A stretch of DNA of 36,361 nt from Bacteroidota bacterium (GTDB lineage: Bacteria; Bacteroidota; Ignavibacteria; UBA10030; UBA6906): NCBI GenBank assembly GCA_020846365.1, contig JADLEA010000415.1, positions 1 through 36,361 on the forward strand, read 5' to 3'. A program made the position numbers and the translations under genes. Each line of letters begins with the position of its first letter. Positions within the stretch are counted from its first letter, which is position 1. This document shows, in pieces, positions 1 through 8,674 of the stretch. The notes beneath the pieces were generated by a model that made no database searches, was not told where the DNA came from, and saw nothing but the letters and a program-made list of their open reading frames with translations.

Positions 1-743
1 AGCTGCTGCTCGAGCGCGCGTTGCTCCGTGACGTCACGGTGCGACCCCAGATACCCCACGACGTTTCCGTCCACGTCCATGATCGGAGAGATCAGGAGCT
101 GCGTATACAGCGGTTCGCCGTCCTTGCGGCGGTTCTCGATTTCACCGTTCCAGATCCTCCCGGCGCTGATGGTCGTCCAGACGCGCTCCCAGAATTCCCT
201 GCCGTACTTCTTGCTGGAAATGATGCTGGGATTGCGGCCGATGAGTTCTTCCTTGGTGAACCCCGTCGTGCGTTCGAACGCCGGGTTCACGTAGATCATT
301 CTCCCCTGGGCATCGGTGATCTGGATGGGGTTGACCGTATAGTGGACCACGTTGGCAAAACGGAGCAGATCCAGTTCGCGCTGCTTGGATCCCGAGATAT
401 CCCTTCCGAACACCAGATACTGTCGGTCGGCCTCAACCCCCATGCAATTCACGTACACCAGGGCATCCATGGCCCTGCGACCGTCCTGGCGGAACCGGAC
501 TTCAGTTTCACAAGAGCGGTTGGTATCGTCGAGGACATCGAAGGGAGGACGTGGCGAATCGGGGGTCAGCAGAGACGCAAAAGGGATGGAGCCGTCGAGT
601 TGAGCAGGGAGACCGGTCACTGCCCGTGCCCGTTGGTTGCAGTCCAGGATCTTCTGATCCGCAGAGATGACAAAACACATATCGGGAACGATATCCAGAA
701 GATCGCGGAGAGACTCAGCCGCAGACGGAGAAAGAGCCTTCAT
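1..743 (-). CDS. PAS-domain sensor protein, N-terminal part (runs off left edge)
   Basis: The frame is absent from the ORF track because it has no stop inside the window. Reading the minus strand from the ATG at 743 gives about 247 residues without a stop. Residues about 10-120 form a first PAS-like domain (LLDIVPDMCFVISADQK, then FGRDISGSKQ). Residues about 125-245 form a second, clearer PAS/PAC domain with ITDAQGRMIYVNPAFERTTG, the GR-P-I-S motif, ENRRKDGEPLY and YLGSHRDVTEQRALEQQ. No signal peptide or membrane segment is visible, so the sensor part is probably cytoplasmic. The output module lies outside the window; histidine kinase, diguanylate cyclase or phosphatase are all possible. The ATG lies only 6 bases after a good -10 box, so the mRNA may be leaderless. 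The PAS assignment is firm; the signal sensed is unknown. Confidence 0.85.
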   Translation of the reverse strand, partial: MKALSPSAAESLRDLLDIVPDMCFVISADQKILDCNQRARAVTGLPAQLDGSIPFASLLTPDSPRPPFDVLDDTNRSCETEVRFRQDGRRAMDALVYVNCMGVEADRQYLVFGRDISGSKQRELDLLRFANVVHYTVNPIQITDAQGRMIYVNPAFERTTGFTKEELIGRNPSIISSKKYGREFWERVWTTISAGRIWNGEIENRRKDGEPLYTQLLISPIMDVDGNVVGYLGSHRDVTEQRALEQQ

Positions 744-749
744 CGCTTC

Positions 750-778
750 ATAATACCAAGAAATGCCCTGAGGTTCAA
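750..778 (-). promoter_or_regulatory. sigma70-like promoter of the PAS sensor gene
   Basis: On the minus strand TTGAAC and TATTAT are separated by exactly 17 bases. The -10 box ends 6 bases before the ATG of the PAS gene, so transcription would begin at or next to the start codon. The promoter follows the ahcY terminator, which fits a separate transcription unit. Confidence 0.6.
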
Positions 779-828
779 GCGAAGGGAACCTGCACCCCTT
801 ATGGGGCAGCGCCCAACCGGGCACACCG

Positions 829-866
829 TCAAAAACAAACGGCGGGCCGCTTGCGCAACCCGCCGT
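829..866 (-). terminator. rho-independent terminator after ahcY
   Basis: On the minus strand a 7-bp GC stem (CGGCGGG/CCCGCCG, plus-strand 840-865) with a 12-base loop is followed directly by the T-rich run TTTGTTTTT. It begins about 30 bases past the ahcY stop and should end the nucleotidyltransferase-metK-ahcY transcript. Confidence 0.85.
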
Positions 867-894
867 GGTCCTGCACAACGTCTCTGTCCCGGGA

Positions 895-2175
895 CTACGT
901 GCCCGAGCTGTAATCCTCGATGTACTTGAGCTGGTCGGGGGTCAGTTTGTCGATCTTGATCCCGTTCGTTCCCAGTTTCACGCGCGCGATTTCCTGATCC
1001 TGGGCTTCGGGAATGTCGTGCACGGTGTTCTCCAGCCGCACGCCCTTCTTATGCAATTCCGCCAGCCGGAGCTGTGACATGAACTGGTTCGCAAACGACA
1101 TGTCCATCACTTCCGAAGGATGTCCCTCCGCCGCGGCGAGGTTCACCAGGCGTCCCTGGGCGAGCAGATAAATCCGCCGGCCGTCTTTCGTGACATACTC
1201 TTCGTTGTTCTCCCGGATCTCACGTTTCCCTTTCGTCACGGAAAGCAGATCGGGAAGATTGATTTCGCAGTCGTAGTGGCCGGTGTTCGAGACGATCGCC
1301 CCATCCTTCATGGATTGGAAGTGCCGTTTGACGATCACGTCTTTGACGCCCGTGGCGGTCACGAAGATGTCGCCCACCTTCGCGGCATCATCCATCTTCA
1401 TCACACGGAACCCTTCCAACGTGGCCTTCAGGGCGGCAGTCGGCTTGACTTCCGTCACGATCACGTTGGCACCGAGGCCTTTTGCGCGCTGCGCGACGCC
1501 GCGCCCGCAATGGCCGAATCCCGCGACGACGATGTTCTTTCCGGCGAGGAGCACGCTCGTCGCGCGGAGGATGCCGTCCAGCGTCGACTGGCCCGTACCG
1601 TAGACGTTGTCAAAGTCCCACTTTGTTTCCGCGTCGTTCACCGCAATCACCGGATACCGCAATGCTCCGTCCGCGGCCATTGCGCGGAGACGGTGCACGC
1701 CCGTGGTGGTCTCTTCCGTGCCTCCGATGACGAACTTCTGGGCGAATTCCGGGTGGGATTTGTGAATCGTGAAGATCAGATCCGCGCCGTCATCCAGAGT
1801 GAGGTTGGGATGGAATTTCAACGTCTGCTCGATGCACCAGTAGAATTCCTTCACGTTCATGCCGTGCCAGGCAAAGATGGACACGCCCTGGGCCGCCAGC
1901 GCCGCGGCCACCGCATCATTGGTGGAGAGCGGGTTGCAGCCGCTCCAGCTCACGTCCGCTCCGGCCGCAACAAACGTCTTCACCAGGACTGCGGTCTCTT
2001 TGGTCACATGCAGACATCCGGCGATCCGGTACCCCTTGAACGGTTTGGTTTTCTTGTACTTCTCCTGAAGCGCCATGAGCACCGGCATGCGCGACTCGGC
2101 CCACTCGATGAGTCGCGTACCTTCCTTGGCCATCTTCAGGTCACGGACTTTGTATTTGCCGACTTTCTGATCCAT
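895..2175 (-). CDS. ahcY: S-adenosylhomocysteine hydrolase
   Basis: This cytoplasmic NAD-dependent enzyme splits S-adenosylhomocysteine into adenosine and homocysteine, closing the methylation cycle. The 426-residue protein has the substrate-domain motif SGCNPLSTNDAVAAALA near residue 80, VIAVNDAETKWDFDNVYGTGQS in the middle, and the NAD-binding loop VVAGFGHCGRG, followed by VIVTEVKP. It ends IKIDKLTPDQLKYIEDY, without the long C-terminal tail with K-x-x-H-Y-R-Y seen in eukaryotic and many bacterial enzymes. It resembles the shorter thermophile/archaeal-type enzyme (Thermotoga style) as I recall that sequence. AGAAGG lies about 9 bases before the ATG. It sits 45 bases downstream of metK, the enzyme making the precursor, and is followed by a terminator, so it is the last gene of its operon. 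Confidence 0.96.
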   Translation of the reverse strand: MDQKVGKYKVRDLKMAKEGTRLIEWAESRMPVLMALQEKYKKTKPFKGYRIAGCLHVTKETAVLVKTFVAAGADVSWSGCNPLSTNDAVAAALAAQGVSIFAWHGMNVKEFYWCIEQTLKFHPNLTLDDGADLIFTIHKSHPEFAQKFVIGGTEETTTGVHRLRAMAADGALRYPVIAVNDAETKWDFDNVYGTGQSTLDGILRATSVLLAGKNIVVAGFGHCGRGVAQRAKGLGANVIVTEVKPTAALKATLEGFRVMKMDDAAKVGDIFVTATGVKDVIVKRHFQSMKDGAIVSNTGHYDCEINLPDLLSVTKGKREIRENNEEYVTKDGRRIYLLAQGRLVNLAAAEGHPSEVMDMSFANQFMSQLRLAELHKKGVRLENTVHDIPEAQDQEIARVKLGTNGIKIDKLTPDQLKYIEDYSSGT

Positions 2176-2220
2176 ACGTTCTCGTACCTTCTGAATGAAG
2201 AATGTGTTCCGGGTATCCCG

Positions 2221-3363
2221 TTATTTAATCGCCTTGAGGATCGTGTTCACGAGGTCCAGCTTCTCCCACGTGAATTCCTTTTCGGTCCGTCCGAAATGGC
2301 CGTAGGCAGCAGTCTTCCTGTAAATCGGGCGGAGGAGGTCGAGCCGCTTGATGATCCCCCGCGGGGTCATATCGACTTCATTGACAATCACCTTCTCCAG
2401 CTCCATATCAGGTATTCTGCCTGTGCCGTAGGTATTGACGTGCACAGAGACCGGTTCGGCGACGCCGATGGCATACGCCACCTGGATCAAACACTCGTCC
2501 GCCAGGCCGGACGCCACGAGGTTCTTGGCAAGGTGGCGCGTGGCATACGCCGCGCTGCGGTCCACCTTCGAAGGGTCTTTTCCCGAAAAGGCGCCGCCGC
2601 CATGCGGAGCCCGCCCGCCATAGGTGTCCACGATGATCTTGCGCCCCGTGAGCCCGGTGTCCCCATGCGGTCCGCCGATCTCAAAGCGGCCGGTGGGGTT
2701 CACGTGAATCACGGTGTTCTTGTCCAGCATCTCCTCAGGAAGAACCTTGCGAATGACATGCTTGATGACATCCTCGCGGATCTTCTTCTGCGTCACGTCG
2801 GGATCGTGCTGCGTGGAGACCACGATGGTGTGCACCCGCACCGGTTTTCTGCCGTGGTATTCGATCGTCACCTGCGATTTGGCATCGGGACGCAGGTAGG
2901 GCATCAGCTTGTTCTCTTTTTTCCGGATATCGGAGAGCCGTTTTACCAGCTTGTGCGCAAACATGATCGGCATCGGCATGTACTCGGGCGTTTCGCTGGA
3001 GGCGTACCCGAACATCATTCCCTGGTCACCCGCCCCGCCCGTGTCCACCCCCCGGGCAATGTCCGGTGACTGCGAATGAATACTGGAAATGACCGAGCAG
3101 GATTCCCCGTCGAATCGATAGTCCGCCTTGGTATAGCCGATATCATGGATCACCTTGCGGACAAGGTCCTGCACTTCTATGTATGCTTTCGTCGTGATTT
3201 CACCTCCGACAAACGCCAGACCCGTCGTCACAAAGCTCTCGCACGCCACACGGGAATGCTTGTCTTGTGCCAGGATTGCGTCCAGCACAGCATCCGAAAT
3301 CTGGTCGCACACCTTGTCAGGGTGTCCCTCGGAGACGGACTCGGACGTAAACAGATAGGACAT
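2221..3363 (-). CDS. metK: S-adenosylmethionine synthetase
   Basis: This enzyme makes S-adenosylmethionine from methionine and ATP. The 380-residue protein carries the family signatures [13 protein letters not shown] at the N-terminus, [12 protein letters not shown] in the middle and [16 protein letters not shown], the glycine-rich phosphate-binding loop. Length and domain order are normal. GAGG lies 6 bases before the ATG, supporting the chosen start. Its neighbours are a sugar nucleotidyltransferase 29 bases upstream and ahcY 45 bases downstream, on the same strand, so an operon with ahcY is likely. I saw no SAM or SAH riboswitch in the short gaps. A 649-residue plus-strand frame in the ORF track (1120-3069) is an antisense shadow of metK and ahcY. 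Confidence 0.98.
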   Translation of the reverse strand: MSYLFTSESVSEGHPDKVCDQISDAVLDAILAQDKHSRVACESFVTTGLAFVGGEITTKAYIEVQDLVRKVIHDIGYTKADYRFDGESCSVISSIHSQSPDIARGVDTGGAGDQGMMFGYASSETPEYMPMPIMFAHKLVKRLSDIRKKENKLMPYLRPDAKSQVTIEYHGRKPVRVHTIVVSTQHDPDVTQKKIREDVIKHVIRKVLPEEMLDKNTVIHVNPTGRFEIGGPHGDTGLTGRKIIVDTYGGRAPHGGGAFSGKDPSKVDRSAAYATRHLAKNLVASGLADECLIQVAYAIGVAEPVSVHVNTYGTGRIPDMELEKVIVNEVDMTPRGIIKRLDLLRPIYRKTAAYGHFGRTEKEFTWEKLDLVNTILKAIK

Positions 3364-3392
3364 GGAGTACCTCAGCTGTGATCGATACGTGA

Positions 3393-4370
3393 CTATTGGA
3401 ATTCAAGTTCCGAAGCATCGCCGACGTTGAAGCGTTTGTAACTCCCCTTCACCATGGCGCCGTTGCCGATGATCGAGTTTTCCAGAAGCACCCTCCCCAC
3501 CCGGGCCTGCGACCCGATGATGGAGTTGCGGATGACGGCTTCGCTGATTTCCGCGCCGTCGCCGACCGTGGTGTTCGGGCCGATCACGCAATTGCACAAC
3601 ACAGCGTTCGGAGCGATGTACACGGGTTCGGAAATCACGACACCCTCCATGGGGCGAAAGGTGGAGTGCCCCTCCAGCAATGCGCGGTTGGTGGAGAGCA
3701 TGGTTTCCGGTTTCCCGCAATCATACCATCCTTCAACGGGAAATGTCTCCATCCGCTCACCCCGGTCAATCATCATCTGCAACACGTCCGTCAATTGGTA
3801 CTCCCCCTTCGTCCGGATATCGCGGGAGACGACTTCATCCAGGCAGGCACGCAACAGGGGCGTATTATGGATATGATAGAGTCCCACCACGGCAAGATTG
3901 CTGGTGGGGCGTTCGGGTTTCTCCACCAGACGGACGATCGCGCCGTCGAGCACCTCTGCGACGCCGAAACGCCGCGGATCTTCGACCATTTTCACCCCGA
4001 GTGCCGACACCGGTTTCTTCAGCACCGGACGCAGGTCCACGTCGAAAATCGTATCCCCCAGAATGATGAGGATGGGCTCATCCTTCAGGGCATGGCGTGC
4101 CGTGTAGATCGCGTGCCCCAGCCCCAGGGGCATCTCCTGCTCAATAAAATCCACCGGAAGCTTCGGATACGCGGCCTCTACGAACTCAATGATCCGCTCG
4201 CTCATATGCCCAACGACCACTGTCGCCGAGGTCACGCCGTCAGCGACCACCTTGTCCATGATATGCCCGAGAATGGGTTTCCCGGCCACGTTGAGCAGCA
4301 CTTTGGGGTGCGTGAACGTGTGCGGGCGAAGGCGCGTCCCAATCCCCGCGACCGGTATGATGGCATGCAT
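3393..4370 (-). CDS. sugar-phosphate nucleotidyltransferase (RmlA-like, with left-handed beta-helix tail)
   Basis: The N-terminal two thirds is a nucleotidyltransferase domain: [20 protein letters not shown] matches the family signature GxGTRLRPxTxxxPK, with [13 protein letters not shown] supplying the metal-binding Asp. [10 protein letters not shown] and [10 protein letters not shown] are typical of glucose-1-phosphate thymidylyltransferase-like enzymes. From about residue 240 the protein has hexapeptide repeats ([24 protein letters not shown]), a left-handed beta-helix. It should couple NTP with a sugar 1-phosphate to give an NDP-sugar for envelope polysaccharide. The exact sugar and nucleotide cannot be read from sequence, so no symbol is given. 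It is the first gene of a minus-strand cluster with metK and ahcY and is divergent from fni, with a promoter candidate just upstream. Confidence 0.88.
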   Translation of the reverse strand: MHAIIPVAGIGTRLRPHTFTHPKVLLNVAGKPILGHIMDKVVADGVTSATVVVGHMSERIIEFVEAAYPKLPVDFIEQEMPLGLGHAIYTARHALKDEPILIILGDTIFDVDLRPVLKKPVSALGVKMVEDPRRFGVAEVLDGAIVRLVEKPERPTSNLAVVGLYHIHNTPLLRACLDEVVSRDIRTKGEYQLTDVLQMMIDRGERMETFPVEGWYDCGKPETMLSTNRALLEGHSTFRPMEGVVISEPVYIAPNAVLCNCVIGPNTTVGDGAEISEAVIRNSIIGSQARVGRVLLENSIIGNGAMVKGSYKRFNVGDASELEFQ

Positions 4371-4400
4371 AGTGTGGATTCCGGCTTAAAAAATCACTTC

Positions 4401-4429
4401 ATGGTACACAACTCTCGAGTGATAAGCAA
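4401..4429 (-). promoter_or_regulatory. promoter candidate for the nucleotidyltransferase-metK-ahcY operon
   Basis: On the minus strand TTGCTT and TACCAT are separated by 17 bases, with the -10 box ending about 30 bases before the ATG at 4370. The -10 is weaker than in the other promoters here but matches the -10 of the promoter at 11146-11174. Confidence 0.4.
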
Positions 4430-4464
4430 CCTGCCCCGGCCCATCTGTGACCACCGTCACGGGA

Positions 4465-4493
4465 TTGAAATTCGGGAGTGAATTGCGTATGTT
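4465..4493 (+). promoter_or_regulatory. promoter candidate for the isoprenoid-PTS operon
   Basis: TTGAAA and TATGTT are separated by 17 bases. The -10 overlaps the upstream in-frame ATG at 4489, which argues that the real fni start is the ATG at 4531, leaving a leader of about 30 bases. It is divergent from the promoter at 4401-4429. Confidence 0.5.
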
Positions 4494-4530
4494 GAGCGCA
4501 AGCAACCGGAGCACAACGCCACCGACCTGC

Positions 4531-5586
4531 ATGCCCAAACGATCCCCTCCCCGCGGTACCGTTGCCCGGAAGGCCCAGCACGTTGACCTCGTCCTGAAGA
4601 GGAACGTGACGTTTCGTTCCAAGACCACCGGGCTTGAAGAGTGGGAGTTCGTGCACAACGCGCTCCCGGAGCTCGATCTTGCGCAGGTCGATTGCTCGAC
4701 GGTGTTTCTTGGCCACGCCCTCTCCGCGCCGCTGATGGTTTCGTGCATGACCGGCGGTTACGCAGGGGCCGGGAGAATCAACCGCGATCTTGCGGCGGTC
4801 TGCGCCGAGGCCCGCATCGCCATGGGCGTCGGAAGTCAACGCCAGGCCCTCGAAGACACCACCTTTCATAAGACCTTCTCTGTCGTTCGCGACGTGGCGC
4901 CCGGCATCCCCATCGTAGGGAACATCGGCGCCGCGGAAATCGCCTCGGCACACCGTACCGATGCGATCCTGCGCCTCCTGAACCTGGTCAAAGGGGATGC
5001 GCTGGCGGTGCATCTGAATCCGCTCCAGGAGTTCCTTCAACCTGAAGGGACGCCGCAGTTCAGTGGCGTCCTCGAAGGCATCGCCCTCCTGGTGCGCGAA
5101 CTCCCCGTACCCGTGATCGTCAAGGAAGTCGGCGCGGGTCTATCGCGGGACGTTGTCCGCCGTCTCCTGGATGCTGGAGTGCGATACATCGACGTTGCGG
5201 GCGCTGGAGGAACGAGCTGGGCAGGTGTGGAAATTCTCCGCCGTGATGCGTCGGACCGGCGGGAGACTTTCTGGGATTGGGGCGTGCCCACGGCAACGGC
5301 AGTACGCGAGGCCGCATCCCTCCGCACCGGGTCGCTCCGTTTCACGCTTATTGCCTCCGGCGGCATCGGCTCCGGCATGGACATGGCCCGGTGCATTGCT
5401 CTCGGGGCTGATCTCGTCGGCTCTGCCCGGCCGATGCTCGAAGCGCTCCGCGCCGGCGGGCGGGCGCGATTGCTGCAACAGATACAGCGATGGATGGAAG
5501 ACCTCAGAGGCGTCATGTTTCTTACCGGGGCACGGACGATCGCCGACCTGCAAACACGACCTCTCGTCAGGAGATCCAACCCGTGA
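4531..5586 (+). CDS. fni: isopentenyl-diphosphate delta-isomerase, type 2
   Basis: This FMN- and NAD(P)H-dependent enzyme interconverts isopentenyl and dimethylallyl diphosphate. The start at 4531 (MPKRSPPRG) is preferred over the track start at 4447 because the family begins shortly before the RKxxHxxL region, seen here as RKAQHVDLVL, and because a -10 box covers the upstream start. Family motifs follow in order: FVHNALPELDL, APLMVSCMTGG, MGVGSQRQALE, HLNPLQEFLQPEG, VIVKEVGAGLS, DVAGAGGTSWAGVE and LIASGGIGSGMD (FMN phosphate site). The 351-residue length is normal. No Shine-Dalgarno is evident. Its stop overlaps the GTG of the next gene by 4 bases, coupling it to the prenyl synthase that uses its product. 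Confidence 0.95.
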   Translation: MPKRSPPRGTVARKAQHVDLVLKRNVTFRSKTTGLEEWEFVHNALPELDLAQVDCSTVFLGHALSAPLMVSCMTGGYAGAGRINRDLAAVCAEARIAMGVGSQRQALEDTTFHKTFSVVRDVAPGIPIVGNIGAAEIASAHRTDAILRLLNLVKGDALAVHLNPLQEFLQPEGTPQFSGVLEGIALLVRELPVPVIVKEVGAGLSRDVVRRLLDAGVRYIDVAGAGGTSWAGVEILRRDASDRRETFWDWGVPTATAVREAASLRTGSLRFTLIASGGIGSGMDMARCIALGADLVGSARPMLEALRAGGRARLLQQIQRWMEDLRGVMFLTGARTIADLQTRPLVRRSNP

Positions 5587-6599
5587 CCGAGGAACACTTC
5601 CGTCGCCGATACTTCCGGTTGAGAACCCGCGTGGACCGGTACCTTGCTTCCCTCATCACGGAACGTACTCCCAGGCAGCTTCACGAGGCATGCGCGTATG
5701 TGCTAACAGGAGGGGGGAAACGCCTGAGAGCCGCTCTGGTTCTGCTGGCAGCTGAGGCCGTGGGAGGTTCGACCGCAAAGGCACTCCCAGCCGGCGCAGC
5801 CGTCGAAATCATGCACAACTTCACCCTGGTGCATGACGATATCATGGACCATGCCCGTACCCGCCGCGGACGGCCGACCGTACACGTCCGCTGGGATCTG
5901 AACACCGCGCTTCTGGCCGGAGACACGCTCCTTGCCGTTGCGTACGAGCAGTTGCTCAAGACCGCCGTCGAGGATCAGGAAGCTCTCCTCCGGCTGTTCA
6001 CCAGGAGCGTCATTGGCGTGTGTGAAGGTCAGGCCTTTGATCTTGAATTCGAGCGACGCAATGACATCACGGTGGACGACTACTTCGCCATGATCGACCT
6101 CAAGACCGGGCTGCTGATCTCCGTGGCCGCCGAGCTCGGAGCCAGAATCGGGGGCGGATCCGTTCGCGACGTGAACCGTTTGAGTACCTTTGGCCGCTAC
6201 TTGGGCCGCGCCTTTCAATTGCAGGATGACCTTCTGGACGTCGTCGGCGACGAAAAGCGGTTTGGAAAGACCATCGGCGGGGATATTCTGGAGGGGAAAC
6301 GGACCTTTCTCCTGCTTACGGCGCGGGAACGGGCGCGGAAGTCCGACAAGGTCCTGCTGGACCGCGTGCTGAGGCGCAAGACGATTCCTCCCGCCCGCAC
6401 GGAGTCACCCGCACAAAGGCGGGAGCTCATTGCCACAGTCCGGTCGCTCTACGATGCATACGGCGTTATCAGGGACACCGAGGCCGCGGTGATGCGCCAT
6501 ACACGGCGGGCAACGGGATCTCTCGACACGCTCCCCCGCACGCCGGCAAGGGAGATGCTCCACGCCCTGGCCCGTACGCTCGTTCACAGAGAGACCTGA
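5583..6599 (+). CDS. short-chain polyprenyl diphosphate synthase (farnesyl/geranylgeranyl type)
   Basis: This trans-prenyltransferase condenses isopentenyl diphosphate onto allylic diphosphates. I choose the GTG at 5583, which overlaps the fni stop (GTGA), instead of the track start at 5490, which lies deep inside fni; this gives 338 residues. GGGKRLRAAL is the usual N-terminal motif. The first Asp-rich motif DDIMD is at residues 85-89 and the second, DDLLD, at 215-219, both intact, so it should be active. An aromatic residue (Phe) sits five positions before the first motif (F-TLVH-DDIMD). In type I enzymes that position limits chain length, so a C15-C20 product is likely; this is inference. 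It is followed 7 bases later by ptsH. Confidence 0.92.
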   Translation: MTEEHFRRRYFRLRTRVDRYLASLITERTPRQLHEACAYVLTGGGKRLRAALVLLAAEAVGGSTAKALPAGAAVEIMHNFTLVHDDIMDHARTRRGRPTVHVRWDLNTALLAGDTLLAVAYEQLLKTAVEDQEALLRLFTRSVIGVCEGQAFDLEFERRNDITVDDYFAMIDLKTGLLISVAAELGARIGGGSVRDVNRLSTFGRYLGRAFQLQDDLLDVVGDEKRFGKTIGGDILEGKRTFLLLTARERARKSDKVLLDRVLRRKTIPPARTESPAQRRELIATVRSLYDAYGVIRDTEAAVMRHTRRATGSLDTLPRTPAREMLHALARTLVHRET

Positions 6600-6606
6600 G
6601 CCGTCC

Positions 6607-6873
6607 ATGATCGAGCGCACCGTCATCATCGTGAACAAGGCGGGTCTGCATACCCGGCCCGCTGCGGCAATCGTGAAAACCGCCTCGCGCTACAAAGCGG
6701 ACTTCACCATCAAGAAAGGCGTTTTCGAGATCAACGGCAAAAGCATCATAGGCGTCATGACCCTTGCCGCCGAGCAAGGATCGTCTCTGCTCCTGGTCTT
6801 CAGCGGCCCGGATGAGGAACAGGCGGCCGAAGCAATGGTGGAACTGTTCGAACAGGGTTTCGGGGAGAACTGA
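6607..6873 (+). CDS. ptsH: phosphocarrier protein HPr
   Basis: This is the small phosphocarrier of the phosphotransferase system, 88 residues as in the family. The active-site histidine is His15 in AGLHTRPAAA. The second site known from Firmicutes HPr is also present at exactly residue 46 (NGKS46IIGVMTLAA), the serine phosphorylated by HPr kinase/phosphorylase where that enzyme exists. No hprK, EIIA or sugar permease gene lies in the window. It is placed 7 bases after the prenyl synthase and one base before ptsI, so HPr and enzyme I are co-translated. A regulatory role is possible but is inference. Confidence 0.96.
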   Translation: MIERTVIIVNKAGLHTRPAAAIVKTASRYKADFTIKKGVFEINGKSIIGVMTLAAEQGSSLLLVFSGPDEEQAAEAMVELFEQGFGEN

Positions 6874-6874
6874 A

Positions 6875-8638
6875 ATGATGGACGCAACGCTCACGCAGGC
6901 CGAAATCATCTTCAAGGGCATCGCTGCCGCTCCGGGCATCGCCGTCGGGCCGGTGTACCTCTATTCTAAGGTGGTCCCGGAGGTGAACGCCCGCGCGATC
7001 GCACCCGATGACGTCCCGGCAGAAATCGAGCGCCTGCGAAACGCCAACGCACGGGCGGAAAAAGAGCTCCGCAAGATCCACGCGTTCGCCGAGCAGAAGC
7101 TCGGCTCAACCAGCGCGACGATTTTTGAAGCGCAGATCATGATCCTGGGCGACACCATCCTCATGGGCACCATCGAGCGCAGGATCGCCGATGAGCTCCA
7201 GAATGCGGAATTCATCGTCCACGATGAGATCAGCAAGTACAAACACCTGATGCTTGCCGCCACCGATGAATACATGCACGAGCGGGCGCACGATGTGGAT
7301 GACGTCATGAACAGGATCATCCGGAACATCCAGGACCAGAAGCTCATCTCCCGACTGGAAGGAACCTCCGTCATCGTTTCCGAAACCCTGACCCCGGCCG
7401 ATACCGTCATCTTCAGCCGGAACCAGGTGCTGGGCTACGCCACCGACCTGGGCGGCGTCACCTCACACGCAGCCCTCCTCTCCCGGTCACTGAAAATCCC
7501 CGCGGTGGTCGGCCTGCGCAACGCCACGAAGCAGGTCAAGACCGGCGATTCCGTGGCCATCGACGGGTATGCCGGCGTGCTGATCCTCAATCCCTCTGCG
7601 ACGACGCGGGAAAATCTTGAAGTCAAAGCCGCCAGGTTCCGGGCGTTCGAGGAGAAGCTCGCGGATATTGCCGGATTGCCGGCAGAAACCATTGACCGGA
7701 AGCGCGTGGAGCTCTCCTCGAATCTTGAGTTTCCCGAGGAGATCGAATTTGCCAAGGTGCAGGGCACGGAAGGAGTCGGACTGTTCCGCACCGAAAGCCA
7801 GCTCATCGGCCGGCCGGATTATCCGAGCGAGGACGAACAGGCCCTCGTCTACACGCAGATCGCCAATGCTGCATACCCGCATCCGGTCATCTTCCGCACC
7901 TTCGACGTCGGCGGCGACAAACTCGCGCCCGATACACATCATGAAGAGAACCCGTTCCTCGGGTGGCGCGGCATACGTGTCCTGCTGGATCGGCCCGAGA
8001 TCTTCATGAATCAGCTTCGCGCCATCATCAGGGCGAGTGCCCGTCGAAATGTCCGGGTGATGTTCCCCATGGTGGCAACGCTCGAAGAGGTGCAGAAGGC
8101 CAAAGCGTACGTCCGGCAGGCCAAAGAAGAACTCCGCGCCAGGGGTGTTCCGTTCGACGCGCGGATCAAGATCGGCGTGATGATCGAAATTCCGGGTGCC
8201 GCGATCATGGCCGAACAGCTCGCAGCGGAAGTGCATTTCCTCAGCATCGGGACGAACGACCTCGTGCAATACATGATGGCGGTGGACCGCGGGAATGATT
8301 CCGTCGCCGCGCTCTACCAGCCCTTCAACCCCGCGGTCGTCCGGATACTCCACCATATCATCGAGGCGGCACACCGGAGACATGTCTGGGTCGGCGTCTG
8401 CGGCGAAATGGGAGGCGATCCCCTCGCAACGGTCCTGCTGGTGGGACTCGGCATCGATGAGCTCAGCGTCGTTCCACCCGTCCTCCCGGAAATCAAGAAG
8501 ATCATCAGGTCCATCAAGTACAAGGATGCACGACGCGTGGCGGACAAGGTGCTGGGCATGACACGCGAGCGCGATATCCGTGAGTATCTTTCATCGATCA
8601 TCAAGAACAAGGTCCCCGAAATACCTCTCGAAGTGTAA
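6875..8638 (+). CDS. ptsI: PTS enzyme I (phosphoenolpyruvate-protein phosphotransferase)
   Basis: Enzyme I takes phosphate from PEP and passes it to HPr. The track start at 6764 lies inside ptsH in another frame. The ATG at 6875 (or the next ATG, 6878) gives 587-588 residues, the normal length. The phosphohistidine motif is GGVTSHAALLSR, with His at about residue 198. The C-terminal PEP-binding barrel shows FRTEsQ, FRTFDVGGDK, the metal-binding run VMIEIPGAAIMA, SIGTNDLVQYMMAVDRGN and the catalytic cysteine in CGEMGG. All key residues are present, so a full PEP to EI to HPr relay is encoded. It ends about 35 bases before the sugar-phosphate isomerase gene. Confidence 0.97.
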   Translation: MMDATLTQAEIIFKGIAAAPGIAVGPVYLYSKVVPEVNARAIAPDDVPAEIERLRNANARAEKELRKIHAFAEQKLGSTSATIFEAQIMILGDTILMGTIERRIADELQNAEFIVHDEISKYKHLMLAATDEYMHERAHDVDDVMNRIIRNIQDQKLISRLEGTSVIVSETLTPADTVIFSRNQVLGYATDLGGVTSHAALLSRSLKIPAVVGLRNATKQVKTGDSVAIDGYAGVLILNPSATTRENLEVKAARFRAFEEKLADIAGLPAETIDRKRVELSSNLEFPEEIEFAKVQGTEGVGLFRTESQLIGRPDYPSEDEQALVYTQIANAAYPHPVIFRTFDVGGDKLAPDTHHEENPFLGWRGIRVLLDRPEIFMNQLRAIIRASARRNVRVMFPMVATLEEVQKAKAYVRQAKEELRARGVPFDARIKIGVMIEIPGAAIMAEQLAAEVHFLSIGTNDLVQYMMAVDRGNDSVAALYQPFNPAVVRILHHIIEAAHRRHVWVGVCGEMGGDPLATVLLVGLGIDELSVVPPVLPEIKKIIRSIKYKDARRVADKVLGMTRERDIREYLSSIIKNKVPEIPLEV

Positions 8639-8674
8639 ACCGGCCGACGGCCACCAGTGAAAAGAAAGGATCAC

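Noticed and set aside
21-929. 302-residue plus-strand ORF at the left edge
   Set aside because: The minus strand of the same region gives two PAS domains with canonical motifs, which explains the open frame.
2176-2220. Possible SAM or SAH riboswitch between metK and ahcY
   Set aside because: The gap is only 45 bases, too short for a known SAM riboswitch, with no conserved core seen.
1120-3069. 649-residue plus-strand ORF in the track
   Set aside because: It lies antisense to ahcY and metK, whose motifs are unmistakable. GC-rich codon use creates long antisense open frames.
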